Of a stretch of 10,293 bases of DNA, positions 1-6,948 are shown in pieces. The first letter of the stretch is position 1. Each line of letters begins with the position of its first letter. The translations under genes and the position numbers were made by a program. The stretch comes from an uncultured Propionibacteriaceae bacterium. Lineage in GTDB: Bacteria > Actinomycetota > Actinomycetes > Propionibacteriales > Propionibacteriaceae. The DNA lies in the NCBI GenBank assembly GCA_936924635.1, contig CAKZHP010000020.1, positions 1 to 10,293 of the forward strand, in the 5' to 3' direction. The notes below the pieces were generated by a model. It was not told the origin of the DNA. It searched no databases and saw nothing but the letters and a program-made list of their open reading frames with translations.

Positions 1-358
1 GCTCCACCTCGCCCTCGGCCCGCGCCACCGCCGCCCGCGCCGCCTCGATCTCGGTGCGGGCATTGGCGTAGGCCAGCCGGGCGTCGCCGAGCTCGCCCCG
101 GGTGGCGTCCAGCTCGGCGCGCATGCCCGCCGCCTCCCGGCGCAGCCCGTCGCCATCCCTCCGGAGGCCGTCGTTCTCGGCTCGCAGCGAGCTGCTCTCC
201 TGCCGCAGCCGGTCGCCCTCGCTGCGGAGGTGGTCGGTCTCCGCGCGAAGACGCGCCGACACCCCGTCGTCGGCCGGACGCCGGCGCATCACCAACCAGC
301 ACGCGACCGCGCCCACGACGAGCCCGACCACCAGGGCGAGAAGGCTGTACAGATCCAT
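1..358 (-). CDS. rmuC: DNA recombination protein RmuC, N-terminal part (truncated by window edge)
   Basis: RmuC-family proteins limit recombination at inverted repeats and carry a PD-(D/E)XK nuclease-like domain behind an N-terminal membrane anchor and coiled coil. Only the first 119 codons are here. Residues 4-23 form one hydrophobic segment (YSLLALVVGLVVGAVACWLV), followed by the basic stretch MRRR, so the remainder should face the cytoplasm. Residues 37-90 form a coiled coil with Leu-Arg recurring every seven residues. Residues 91-119 continue as an Ala/Glu/Arg-rich helix. The nuclease core lies outside the window. The start at 358 has AGGA eight bases upstream; an in-frame ATG at 367 (three residues longer) is possible. 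It is divergent from the M18 peptidase gene. The identification rests on the anchor plus coiled-coil architecture, so another single-anchor coiled-coil protein cannot be fully excluded. Confidence 0.8.
   Translation of the reverse strand, partial: MDLYSLLALVVGLVVGAVACWLVMRRRPADDGVSARLRAETDHLRSEGDRLRQESSSLRAENDGLRRDGDGLRREAAGMRAELDATRGELGDARLAYANARTEIEAARAAVARAEGEVE
104..250 (-). repeat. Degenerate 21-bp tandem repeat encoding leucine heptads in RmuC
   Basis: Codons 37 to 85 of the rmuC reading frame repeat with a seven-codon period. Leu sits at residues 37, 44, 51, 58, 65 and 72, and Met at 79. Each is followed by Arg, and most units have Glu or Asp at the fourth position (LRAETDH, LRSEGDR, LRQESSS, LRAENDG, LRRDGDG, LRREAAG). 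At the DNA level this is a degenerate 21-bp repeat starting CTNCGN. It may be selected coiled-coil structure, repeat expansion, or both. Confidence 0.6.
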
Positions 359-436
359 GCCAGACATCCTGACGGGGCCCTCTGACAATTTACGCAGCGA
401 CACCCGCCACGACGACCAGACCCCCTCGAACGGTGC

Positions 437-441
437 GGAAG
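437..441 (+). promoter_or_regulatory. Ribosome binding site that fixes the M18 peptidase start at 452
   Basis: GGAAG at 437-441 ends one base before the in-frame ATG at 443 but ten bases before the in-frame ATG at 452. Only the second has a workable spacing, so 452 is the preferred start. Confidence 0.5.
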
Positions 442-451
442 AATGACCGTC

Positions 452-1702
452 ATGCCTGCCCACATCGACGACCTCGCCGCCTTCGTCGAGGCCTCGCCGA
501 CGAGCTACCACGCGGCCGCCGAGGTCGCCCGGCGCCTCGACGCCGCGGGCCATCGCCGGCAGGACGAGCGCGCGGCCTGGTCGGGGGAGACCGGTTACGT
601 CGTCCGCGACGGTGCGGTCATCGCCTGGCGCGTGCCCGACTCCTGGTCGCCTGACCAGGGCGTACGCATCGTCGGCTCGCACACCGACTCGCCGGCCCTG
701 AAGCTGAAGCCCAGCCCTGCGCTGCGCTCGGCCGGCTGGACGCAGCTGGGCATGGAGGTCTACGGCGGGCCGCTGCTGCTCACCTGGTTCGACCGTGAGC
801 TGGGCCTGGCGGGCCGCCTGGCGCTGCGCGACGGCTCCACCCGGCTGGTACGCACGGGGCCGCTGCTGCGCGTGCCGAGCCTCGCCCCCCACCTCGACCG
901 CACCCTGGGCGACCACGTCCAGGTCGACCGGCAGCTGCACCTGCAGCCCGTGTACGCACCCGGTGACGCCACCGACGTCCTCGACCTGCTGCTGGAGGCC
1001 GCCGACGCTACCGGGGAGGACCTCGCCGGCTACGACGTCTTCACCTACCCCACCGAGGCCCCGCAGACCTTCGGCGCCGATGGCGAGCTCTTCGCCTCAC
1101 GCCGTCTGGACAACCTCTCCTCGGTGCACGCCTCCCTCACGGCGTACCTCGACGACGACTCGGCCGGTGACGCGGTCTCGGTGCTGGCCGCCTTCGACCA
1201 CGAGGAGGTCGGGTCCGCGACCCGCTCCGGTGCCGCGGGCCCGCTGCTGGAGGACGTGCTGCGCCGCACCCTGACGGCGCTGGGCGCAGACGACGAGGCG
1301 AACCGACGTGCCCTGGCCGCCTCCAGCTGCATCTCGGCCGACGCGGGCCACGCCGTCCACCCGAACTACCCCGGCCACCACGACCCGGCGAACCGGCCGC
1401 TGCCGAACCGCGGCCCGCTGCTGAAGCTCAACGCCAGCCAGCGGTACGCGTCCGACGCCGTAGGCTCCGCGCTCTGGTACCGCGCCTGCCACAGCGCCGG
1501 GGTGCCCACGCAGGAGTTCGTCTCCAGCAACGCCGTGCCCTGCGGCTCCACCATCGGCCCGATCACGGCTACGCGTCTGGGCATCACCACGGTCGACGTG
1601 GGCATCCCGCTGCTCTCCATGCACTCGGCCCGCGAGCTCTGCGGCGTCGACGACCCGGGCCACCTGGCCCGGGCACTCACCGCCTACTGGTCAGGAGCCT
1701 GA
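452..1702 (+). CDS. apeB: M18 family aminopeptidase (aspartyl aminopeptidase type)
   Basis: This is a di-zinc cytosolic aminopeptidase of the M18 family, which removes N-terminal residues (often acidic ones) from peptides and forms large tetrahedral oligomers. Numbering from the start at 452 (416 aa, normal family length), the metal-site motifs are all present. They are HTDSP with His77, LDN with Asp220, FDHEEVGS with Glu251 and Glu252, SADAGH with Asp297, and LLSMHSARE with His391. The N-terminal 75 residues include the usual S-PTSYHA element. A lid or oligomerisation insert falls roughly between residues 85 and 205. No signal peptide is seen. The start at 452 is preferred over 443 because of ribosome-binding-site spacing. 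The next gene begins one base after its stop, so the two are probably co-transcribed. The product class is certain; the substrate preference is inferred from the family. Confidence 0.96.
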   Translation: MPAHIDDLAAFVEASPTSYHAAAEVARRLDAAGHRRQDERAAWSGETGYVVRDGAVIAWRVPDSWSPDQGVRIVGSHTDSPALKLKPSPALRSAGWTQLGMEVYGGPLLLTWFDRELGLAGRLALRDGSTRLVRTGPLLRVPSLAPHLDRTLGDHVQVDRQLHLQPVYAPGDATDVLDLLLEAADATGEDLAGYDVFTYPTEAPQTFGADGELFASRRLDNLSSVHASLTAYLDDDSAGDAVSVLAAFDHEEVGSATRSGAAGPLLEDVLRRTLTALGADDEANRRALAASSCISADAGHAVHPNYPGHHDPANRPLPNRGPLLKLNASQRYASDAVGSALWYRACHSAGVPTQEFVSSNAVPCGSTIGPITATRLGITTVDVGIPLLSMHSARELCGVDDPGHLARALTAYWSGA

Positions 1703-1703
1703 C

Positions 1704-2279
1704 ATGCCCGAGCCCACGTACATCGGTCAGTGCACCCCCGCCGCCCGCGAGATGCTGCTCGACTTCCTCGACGCCGCGCGTGGCGACGTCGCGTCGACCG
1801 TGGCGAAGCTGGACGAGGCCGACCTCGAGCGCAGCCTGCTGCCCACCGGCTGGACGCCGCTGCAGCTGCTCGTGCACCTCGCGTTCATGGAGCGCCGCTG
1901 GATCGTCTGGGGTTTCCTCGGCGAGGCGGTCAACAGCCCCCACGGCGACCGCGGCGACGACGTGCTCGGCTCGTTCGTCACCCCGCAGGGCTGGGGAGTG
2001 GACGAGGCGATTGCCGTCCTGGAGGCTCAGGGCCGCCGTACGCGCGACGCGGTCGACGGCCAGGACCTGGACACGCCCGCCGCTCTCGGTGGCCGCTTCA
2101 CGACCGAGGGTGAGGCCCCGTCGCTCGGGTGGATCCTCCTGCACGTGCTGGGCGAGTACACCCGCCACCAGGGCCAGCTCGACGTCGCCGTGGAGCTGCT
2201 CGAGGCCGCCCACGAGCGCTACGACGAGGTGCCGGACGCCGACTACGACGAGGGGCGTACGGGCCGCGCCGACACGTAG
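1704..2279 (+). CDS. DinB superfamily / DUF664-like protein
   Basis: The 191-residue product has the size and motif layout of the DinB/YfiT four-helix-bundle superfamily, DUF664 branch. In Actinobacteria, members include mycothiol-dependent, metal-using thiol transferases. Diagnostic pieces are a TGWTPLQLLVHL segment with His58, and a C-terminal helix reading LLHVLGEYTRHQGQLD with His147, Glu151 and His155. His58 and His155, with His147 or Glu151, are the likely metal ligands. The start is clear: AGGAG at 1693-1697 lies six bases upstream of the ATG, which is one base past the peptidase stop. This points to translational coupling with that gene. The last 37 bases overlap the 3' end of the convergent hotdog gene. 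No substrate can be named from sequence, and a mycothiol link is inference from the family. Confidence 0.9.
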   Translation: MPEPTYIGQCTPAAREMLLDFLDAARGDVASTVAKLDEADLERSLLPTGWTPLQLLVHLAFMERRWIVWGFLGEAVNSPHGDRGDDVLGSFVTPQGWGVDEAIAVLEAQGRRTRDAVDGQDLDTPAALGGRFTTEGEAPSLGWILLHVLGEYTRHQGQLDVAVELLEAAHERYDEVPDADYDEGRTGRADT

Positions 2280-2713
2280 ATCGTGATGATCCCCTCGACG
2301 ACCACGGTGCCGTCGCGCCGCACGGCGCGCACGCGTACGGGGACGTCGGCGCCCTGCTCCCAGTCGGCCGGGTCGGTCTCCGCGGTGCACAGCAGGTCGG
2401 TCGTCGACTTGGCGAGGTAGCGCACCTCCATCCCCTTGGGGATCCAGCGCTGGTCGTCGGGGCAGGTCGCCTCGGCCAGCAGCCCCATCGCGGCCTCCAG
2501 CGCGTTGCAGACCGCGATCGCGTGCAGCGTCCCGATGTGGTTCTTCACGCGCCGGCGCAGCCGGATCACCAGCTCGGAGTGGTGAGGGCGGACCTCGCGC
2601 ACCTCGGGCGCCACGGTCGCGAAGTAGGGCGCCTTGAACGCGTACAGGGCGGAGAACGCCGCCTTGCCGCCTGGGTAGGCGGCCAGCCTGCGGTAGAGAT
2701 CGAAGGTCTTCAC
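2243..2713 (-). CDS. DUF4442 / PaaI-like hotdog-fold protein
   Basis: The 156-residue product matches DUF4442, a hotdog-fold group related to PaaI-type acyl-CoA thioesterases. The conserved patch is KNHIGTLHAIAVCNALEAAMG (split as Asn58-His59-Ile-Gly61 and His64 onwards), the usual HxGxxH-like turn preceding the central hotdog helix. Strands follow at roughly 91-101, 104-112, 124-132 and 136-148. A GTG at 2713 is chosen as the start because homologues usually begin shortly before a FxxYRxLxxxPGGK-like segment. A longer in-frame reading to 2899 would run into the upstream gene with unlike, low-complexity sequence. No good Shine-Dalgarno motif precedes the GTG, so translation may depend on coupling with the gene that ends 19 bases upstream. 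Acyl-thioesterase activity is possible but not shown. Confidence 0.88.
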   Translation of the reverse strand: MKTFDLYRRLAAYPGGKAAFSALYAFKAPYFATVAPEVREVRPHHSELVIRLRRRVKNHIGTLHAIAVCNALEAAMGLLAEATCPDDQRWIPKGMEVRYLAKSTTDLLCTAETDPADWEQGADVPVRVRAVRRDGTVVVEGIITIYVSARPVRPSS

Positions 2714-2732
2714 ACGGGCGAGAGTAGCGAGG

Positions 2733-5700
2733 TCACTCCGAGGCCGTCCGTACGTGCCGTGCCCAGTCGGCGACCGCCGGTACGGGATGGCGCCGCAGGC
2801 CGCGCACCCGCTCCCGCCACGGCTCGTCCCACCCGTGCTGGCTGGTACGGGTCTCCACGAGGGCCAGCGCAGCCGCACCCGCCACAGCCGACGGATCATC
2901 AGCCACCACCGCGTACGCCCCGCTCAGCTCCTCGTCCGAGCACCGCCTGAGCTGGGCCGCCCGTCCGAGCAGCAGGCGGACCAGGGAGGCGTCGACCGGG
3001 TCCTCGGCCAGGTCGCACAAGGCCCGTACGCCGCTGGCGGGATCGGCAGGCTCGATGGCGGCGGCTTGCATCCGCAAGGCGGCGCCGCGCCCACTGGGCC
3101 GCGCTGCGAGCACCCCCGCCGCCTCCCCGCACAGAGGTCGCAGGTCGTCACCCGCCACGAGGGTCTCGACCAGCTCGTCGAGGCGCGCCAGCAGAGGCAG
3201 GTCGCGCTCAGCAGCGGCGTCCGGCTGGTCCGCGTCGAGGGCGTGGTCGGCCAGGTGGGTCATCAGGGCGACCATCTCGCGCCGGGCACCTCCCTCGTCG
3301 AGGGCGGCCGAGAGCGCCGCGACGCTGGCCAGCCACCCCCGGTTCTCCGGCGCCGCGACCTGAGCCGTCAGCACCTCGACCAGACCGGGCTGCCACACCA
3401 CCCAGGAGCCCAGGCTCCCCGCGATCTCAGGGGTGGCCGCGGAGGCCGTCTGCAGCACCCCCGCGTACCTCGCCCGGTGCCTCACGGCCAGCTGCTGCGG
3501 GGTGGTCTCCGCCAGCGACCGGGCCTCGTCGCGGGTCGCCCGAGCGGCGGCGTCGAGGACCTGCCAGGCCCGCTCGTCGTCCAAGAAGTCCCGCACCGTA
3601 CGCGCCAGCGCGATCCGTACGTCCAGGTGGCTGGTGGCGCCGACCGCGTCCAGCAGGACCTCCAGGGCACCCGGCGGCCGCAACGCCCCCAGCAGCCGGA
3701 CGCCCTCCTTGGCCGACGTCACCTTGCTGCCCGGCGCGAGCAGCGCCGCCAGCCGGGCCACCAGGTCCTGCGGGCGGGCATGCCGTGCGCACCGGTTCAG
3801 CGCGTAGGTGGCGACCCTCGCTCGGTCGTCGCCGCGGTGCACCAGCAGCCGGTCGATCGCCACGGCCGGGTCGTCGGTCCAGGCGAGGGCGGCCAGCGCC
3901 GCCTCCTGGAGCGCGATCTTCGGCGAGGCCAGGAACGGCTGCAGCCGGGTCGCCCCGACCCCCGGCAGCCGCCCCAGCTGGCGGACGGCGCTGGCGGCGA
4001 ACCAGGAGCGGTTCTCGTCCTGGGCGGCGGCGGTGAGCGCGGCGGCGTACGCGTCGAGCTGCCGCGGCAGCAGCCGGTGGAGGTTCTCGGCGAGCAGAGG
4101 CACGTAGCGGGTGCGGCCGTCGTGGAACCGCCCCTTGAGAGGACGGGCCTGCCACAGCACGTCGGCCAGGTCCTGGCGCTTCGCCATGAGCACGTGCTGG
4201 ACCTGCCACAGCGTCGCTGTGCTCTGGTCCTTGCGGAGGACCTCGGCGACTCGCTCGCCCTTGTGGGCAGGGTCTGCCAGCCACAGCGAGATCGAGGTCC
4301 TGACGTCGCTGCCCCGGAAGGACGAGCGCACGTGGTCGCGCAGCAGCCCCTGCAGCTCCGTCTGCGCGTACGCCCGCTGCCCGAGCGACTGCACCAGCGA
4401 GTGCAGCAGCCGCCGGTCGTCACGCCTGGCTGCCGGGCGGATGCGGGGCAGGAGCGCGTCGACGACCAGGGTCTCCGTGCCGTGGGGGAGACGCTGCAGG
4501 TCGGGCACCGCGGTGGTCCCGTCCGGGCCGCAGAGCTGGTCGAGGATCGGCAGGTGAGCCGCGACGACGTCGGGCCGGCGCCGCTCGGCGCCGTGCTGGA
4601 TGGCCGCCCAGCAGTGGTTCTGCAGGGTGTGCAGCGTGCCGGGGGAGGTGTCCCGCGCGGAGACGACGGCGGCGACGAACCTACGCAGCTGCTCCAGCGG
4701 CCCGGTCGCCGAGATGCCGATCGGTACCTGGGCCAGGCCGGTCGCCGCTGCCAGGCGCACCGGGTCCTGCTCGTTGCCCAGGCGCTCCAGGAGCGGGACC
4801 GCGCGCTCCCAGACCTCGGCGCTCCGCTCCCGGCCGGCGCTGGTCAGCAACCCGGTGTACGCCGCCGAGCGCTCTGCCGCGTCGGCGGAGGCGAGCAGCG
4901 GGTCGAGCACCCCACGAGCCTCCTCGAACGGGAGGAAGGCGGCGTAGTCGCCCTGGGCGGCACGGTGCCCTGCGAGCAGGGTCTGCTGGTGACGTGCCTC
5001 GGCGTGCCGGAGGTCGTGCGGCAGCTCCTCCAGGAGAAGCCGGGGCGTGGTGGCGCCCGGCGTCGCCAGCCCCGCACGGTCGTACGCGTCGGCCCGCTCC
5101 GACGGCGGCAGCGCACCCAGGAGTGCCACCACGTGCTGAGGGTTCTGACGTGCGCGCCGCAGGAGGCGTACGCGCTCATCGGGGCCGAAGGTCCGAAACA
5201 GCCGCACGAGCTTGCCGGGGAGGTGGGCAGGCCACTCCGTCCGGGGGCGGGCCAGCAGGGCGGCGACGCGCGAGGGGCTCCGGCGGGTGAGCGTGGCCAG
5301 CGACGCGGTGACGCCCCTGGGCATGTGGGCCGGAGGAGCGGCGTCCAGGAGGTCCAGCACCCGGTCGGGGTGGTCGCGGGCGAGCAGCGGCAGCGCTGGC
5401 CCGGCCCAGGCCCAGGCGCGGTCGCGTACGGTCTCGGGGGCGCTGTCAGCGGTCATGGCCAGGTGCTCGAGGACCGCCTCGGGGTGCCGCGCGGCCAGGG
5501 CCCGGACGCTCGGCACCAGGTCGGCCAGGTCGGGCAGCAGGCGAGCGACGGTGGCCGCGTCGGCCGTCGCCAGCAGCACGGCACGGTCGGTGTCGGAGAG
5601 GTCGTGGGGCAGCAGCGCGGTGACCACGTCGGACCGGTTCTCGGCCCGAAGACGCTTCCTGAAGGCGGCACGGTCGGCGTCAGAGGCCTCGAGGTACGTC

Positions 5701-5996
5701 GCCGCCAGGGCCTGCGGGTCGCGGGCGAGGGGGAGGCGGGTCGCGGCCACCCGCCGCACGGAGACCCACGGGTGATGCAGCGCTCGCTCCAGCCGGTCGA
5801 CGTCGCCGATCTGCGCGGCGGCGAGCAGCGTGAGCACCGTGTGGTAGCCGCTCTGTGCAGCGATCGCATCGAGGAGCGCCGGCAAGGCCGGGTCGTCCTT
5901 GTTGTCGCGGGCGAGCAGCACCATCCGGCGGCATCGTTGCGGGTGGGTCATGCCGTCGAGATCGCGCACGAGCGGGCCTGGGCCGGGAAGAGACAT
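2733..5996 (-). CDS. Large HEAT-like repeat (alpha-solenoid) protein, function unknown
   Basis: I do not recognise a named family. The 1087-residue product is almost wholly helical and rich in Leu, Ala, Arg and Asp. Repeated paired-helix units with HEAT-like character include those near residues 75-92, 411-425, 695-718, 725-740, 758-784, 791-818 and 1068-1082 (for example DVRIALARTVRDFL). There is no signal peptide, membrane segment, nucleotide-binding loop or obvious catalytic motif. The less repetitive centre (about 595-640) holds an LKGRF...RYVPLL stretch. Minus-strand codons end in G or C almost throughout, which supports this strand over a long open frame opposite. The start at 5996 has no clear ribosome binding site, and a Met at residue 16 is an alternative. 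It lies 42 bases after the DUF4261-like gene and 19 bases before the hotdog gene. A scaffold or protein-binding role is inference only. Confidence 0.88.
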   Translation of the reverse strand: MSLPGPGPLVRDLDGMTHPQRCRRMVLLARDNKDDPALPALLDAIAAQSGYHTVLTLLAAAQIGDVDRLERALHHPWVSVRRVAATRLPLARDPQALAATYLEASDADRAAFRKRLRAENRSDVVTALLPHDLSDTDRAVLLATADAATVARLLPDLADLVPSVRALAARHPEAVLEHLAMTADSAPETVRDRAWAWAGPALPLLARDHPDRVLDLLDAAPPAHMPRGVTASLATLTRRSPSRVAALLARPRTEWPAHLPGKLVRLFRTFGPDERVRLLRRARQNPQHVVALLGALPPSERADAYDRAGLATPGATTPRLLLEELPHDLRHAEARHQQTLLAGHRAAQGDYAAFLPFEEARGVLDPLLASADAAERSAAYTGLLTSAGRERSAEVWERAVPLLERLGNEQDPVRLAAATGLAQVPIGISATGPLEQLRRFVAAVVSARDTSPGTLHTLQNHCWAAIQHGAERRRPDVVAAHLPILDQLCGPDGTTAVPDLQRLPHGTETLVVDALLPRIRPAARRDDRRLLHSLVQSLGQRAYAQTELQGLLRDHVRSSFRGSDVRTSISLWLADPAHKGERVAEVLRKDQSTATLWQVQHVLMAKRQDLADVLWQARPLKGRFHDGRTRYVPLLAENLHRLLPRQLDAYAAALTAAAQDENRSWFAASAVRQLGRLPGVGATRLQPFLASPKIALQEAALAALAWTDDPAVAIDRLLVHRGDDRARVATYALNRCARHARPQDLVARLAALLAPGSKVTSAKEGVRLLGALRPPGALEVLLDAVGATSHLDVRIALARTVRDFLDDERAWQVLDAAARATRDEARSLAETTPQQLAVRHRARYAGVLQTASAATPEIAGSLGSWVVWQPGLVEVLTAQVAAPENRGWLASVAALSAALDEGGARREMVALMTHLADHALDADQPDAAAERDLPLLARLDELVETLVAGDDLRPLCGEAAGVLAARPSGRGAALRMQAAAIEPADPASGVRALCDLAEDPVDASLVRLLLGRAAQLRRCSDEELSGAYAVVADDPSAVAGAAALALVETRTSQHGWDEPWRERVRGLRRHPVPAVADWARHVRTASE

Positions 5997-6038
5997 GCCG
6001 GACAGTGTGCAGGAGCGCCGGTCCGTGGCTGGAGCGGT

Positions 6039-6830
6039 TTACGCGGTCAGGCGCAGCACCGTGCGGTGCGGGTCCACGGCTGACCAGTCGTGGGTGCCGG
6101 TCAGCGGCCCGGCGATCCCCTCGAACAGGGTGCCGTCGTCGAGGTCGCCCTCGCCGAGGATCCGGCGGCCGGTGTCGTTGACGAAGCGGAGCTGCGCGTC
6201 GAGCGTCTTCTCGCCGCCGCGTGGCACCTCGATGTCGGGCAGCGCGAACGCGTACAGGCCGTAGGTGTCGACCCCGTCGTCGAAGCGCCGCACGTTGAAG
6301 GCGAGCTCGTGCCACCAGTGGTCGTCGGTGGTGGCGAGCTCGAGCAGCTGCCTCGTGAGGAAGATCTCGTCGGTGGCCGTGATGTGGACGGCGATGACGC
6401 CCGGCTGCGACCGCACCAGGGCGAGCACCACCTCGCCCAGCGCGCGCAGGCGCGGGTCGGGCGGGAGCAGCCGGCCCAGGAACTCGCCGACCGGCACCTG
6501 GTAGCGCGAGGCCTCCAGCACGTCGTCGCGGACGTCTCCAAGGCGCCACAGCTGGGAGGCGGCGAGGTCTTCGAGCAGCGGCTTGGGGGCGGGGCCGGGG
6601 CGCTCCGCGATGTACGCGACCGGCGCGGGCGCGTCGTGCTCCCGGGAGAACGACTCCAGCACCAGGAGGTCCCGCCGCGGTGCGACGTCGCCCAGGCCGC
6701 GTACCTGCTGTGCGACGGCCGGGAGGTCGAGCGGCTTGGGGGCGTGGTCGAACAGGAGGGTCGCCCCCAGCGGGGCGTCGGTCCGCTCGTCATGATCGAG
6801 GAGGAGCGTCATGCCTGCCACAGTAGGCAT
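6039..6830 (-). CDS. DUF4261-like protein (tentative), function unknown
   Basis: This 263-residue product is probably soluble and has no signal peptide or membrane segment. The C-terminal half has a layout I associate with DUF4261: a WWHELAFNVRRFD segment (residues 162-174 region) followed by TYGLYAFALPDIEV at about 189-202, then Glu/Asp-rich strands to the end. That match is from memory and uncertain. The N-terminal half includes PRRDLLVLESF (51-61) and VAYIAERPGP (71-80). The ATG at 6830 gives the longest form. The ATG at 6812 (residue 7, MTLLLDHDE) is equally plausible, since neither has a strong ribosome binding site. It is the first gene of the leftward cluster and is divergent from ychF, with which it shares a 118-base intergenic region. 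No substrate or partner is visible. Confidence 0.85.
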   Translation of the reverse strand: MPTVAGMTLLLDHDERTDAPLGATLLFDHAPKPLDLPAVAQQVRGLGDVAPRRDLLVLESFSREHDAPAPVAYIAERPGPAPKPLLEDLAASQLWRLGDVRDDVLEASRYQVPVGEFLGRLLPPDPRLRALGEVVLALVRSQPGVIAVHITATDEIFLTRQLLELATTDDHWWHELAFNVRRFDDGVDTYGLYAFALPDIEVPRGGEKTLDAQLRFVNDTGRRILGEGDLDDGTLFEGIAGPLTGTHDWSAVDPHRTVLRLTA

Positions 6831-6934
6831 CGCTGCGTGTCACGCCGAGAGTCGGGGCTCCACATCCACCCTTGTGGCGTCTCATTCACAGGCTGCCGGC
6901 CAGGCTCGGGAGGAGGCGTGGAGGCGCGGGCCAC

Positions 6935-6940
6935 TAGGCT
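6935..6940 (+). promoter_or_regulatory. Candidate -10 element of a leaderless ychF promoter
   Basis: TAGGCT fits the actinobacterial TANNNT -10 consensus and ends eight bases before the ychF GTG at 6949. Transcription would therefore begin at or next to the start codon. No Shine-Dalgarno motif sits at a usable distance from that GTG, which agrees with a leaderless mRNA. No convincing -35 is visible. Confidence 0.6.
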
Positions 6941-6948
6941 CGACCCCC

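Noticed and set aside
381..400. CTGACA at 381-386 as a -35 element for the M18 aminopeptidase
   Set aside because: No TANNNT-like -10 is found 16-18 bases downstream, so the promoter cannot be supported.
443..451. ATG at 443 as the start of the M18 aminopeptidase
   Set aside because: The GGAAG motif is only one base upstream of it but ten bases before the in-frame ATG at 452. The three extra residues add nothing recognisable.
2754..6083. A 1109-codon open frame on the plus strand, opposite the solenoid gene
   Set aside because: Its product is low-complexity and rich in Gly, Gln, Arg, Val and Pro, with no domain. The minus-strand frame has G/C-ending codons and HEAT-like helices. Long antisense open frames are common opposite GC-rich genes.
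6811..6948. A 46-residue N-terminal extension of YchF from an ATG at 6811
   Set aside because: The extension has no YchF character, overlaps the divergent gene, and the conserved family start matches the GTG at 6949 with a -10 element just before it.
6908..6948. A leader ORF starting at GTG 6918 after GGGAGGAGG
   Set aside because: It is out of frame with ychF, runs into it as shadow sequence, and shows no protein character. It also lies upstream of the predicted transcript start.
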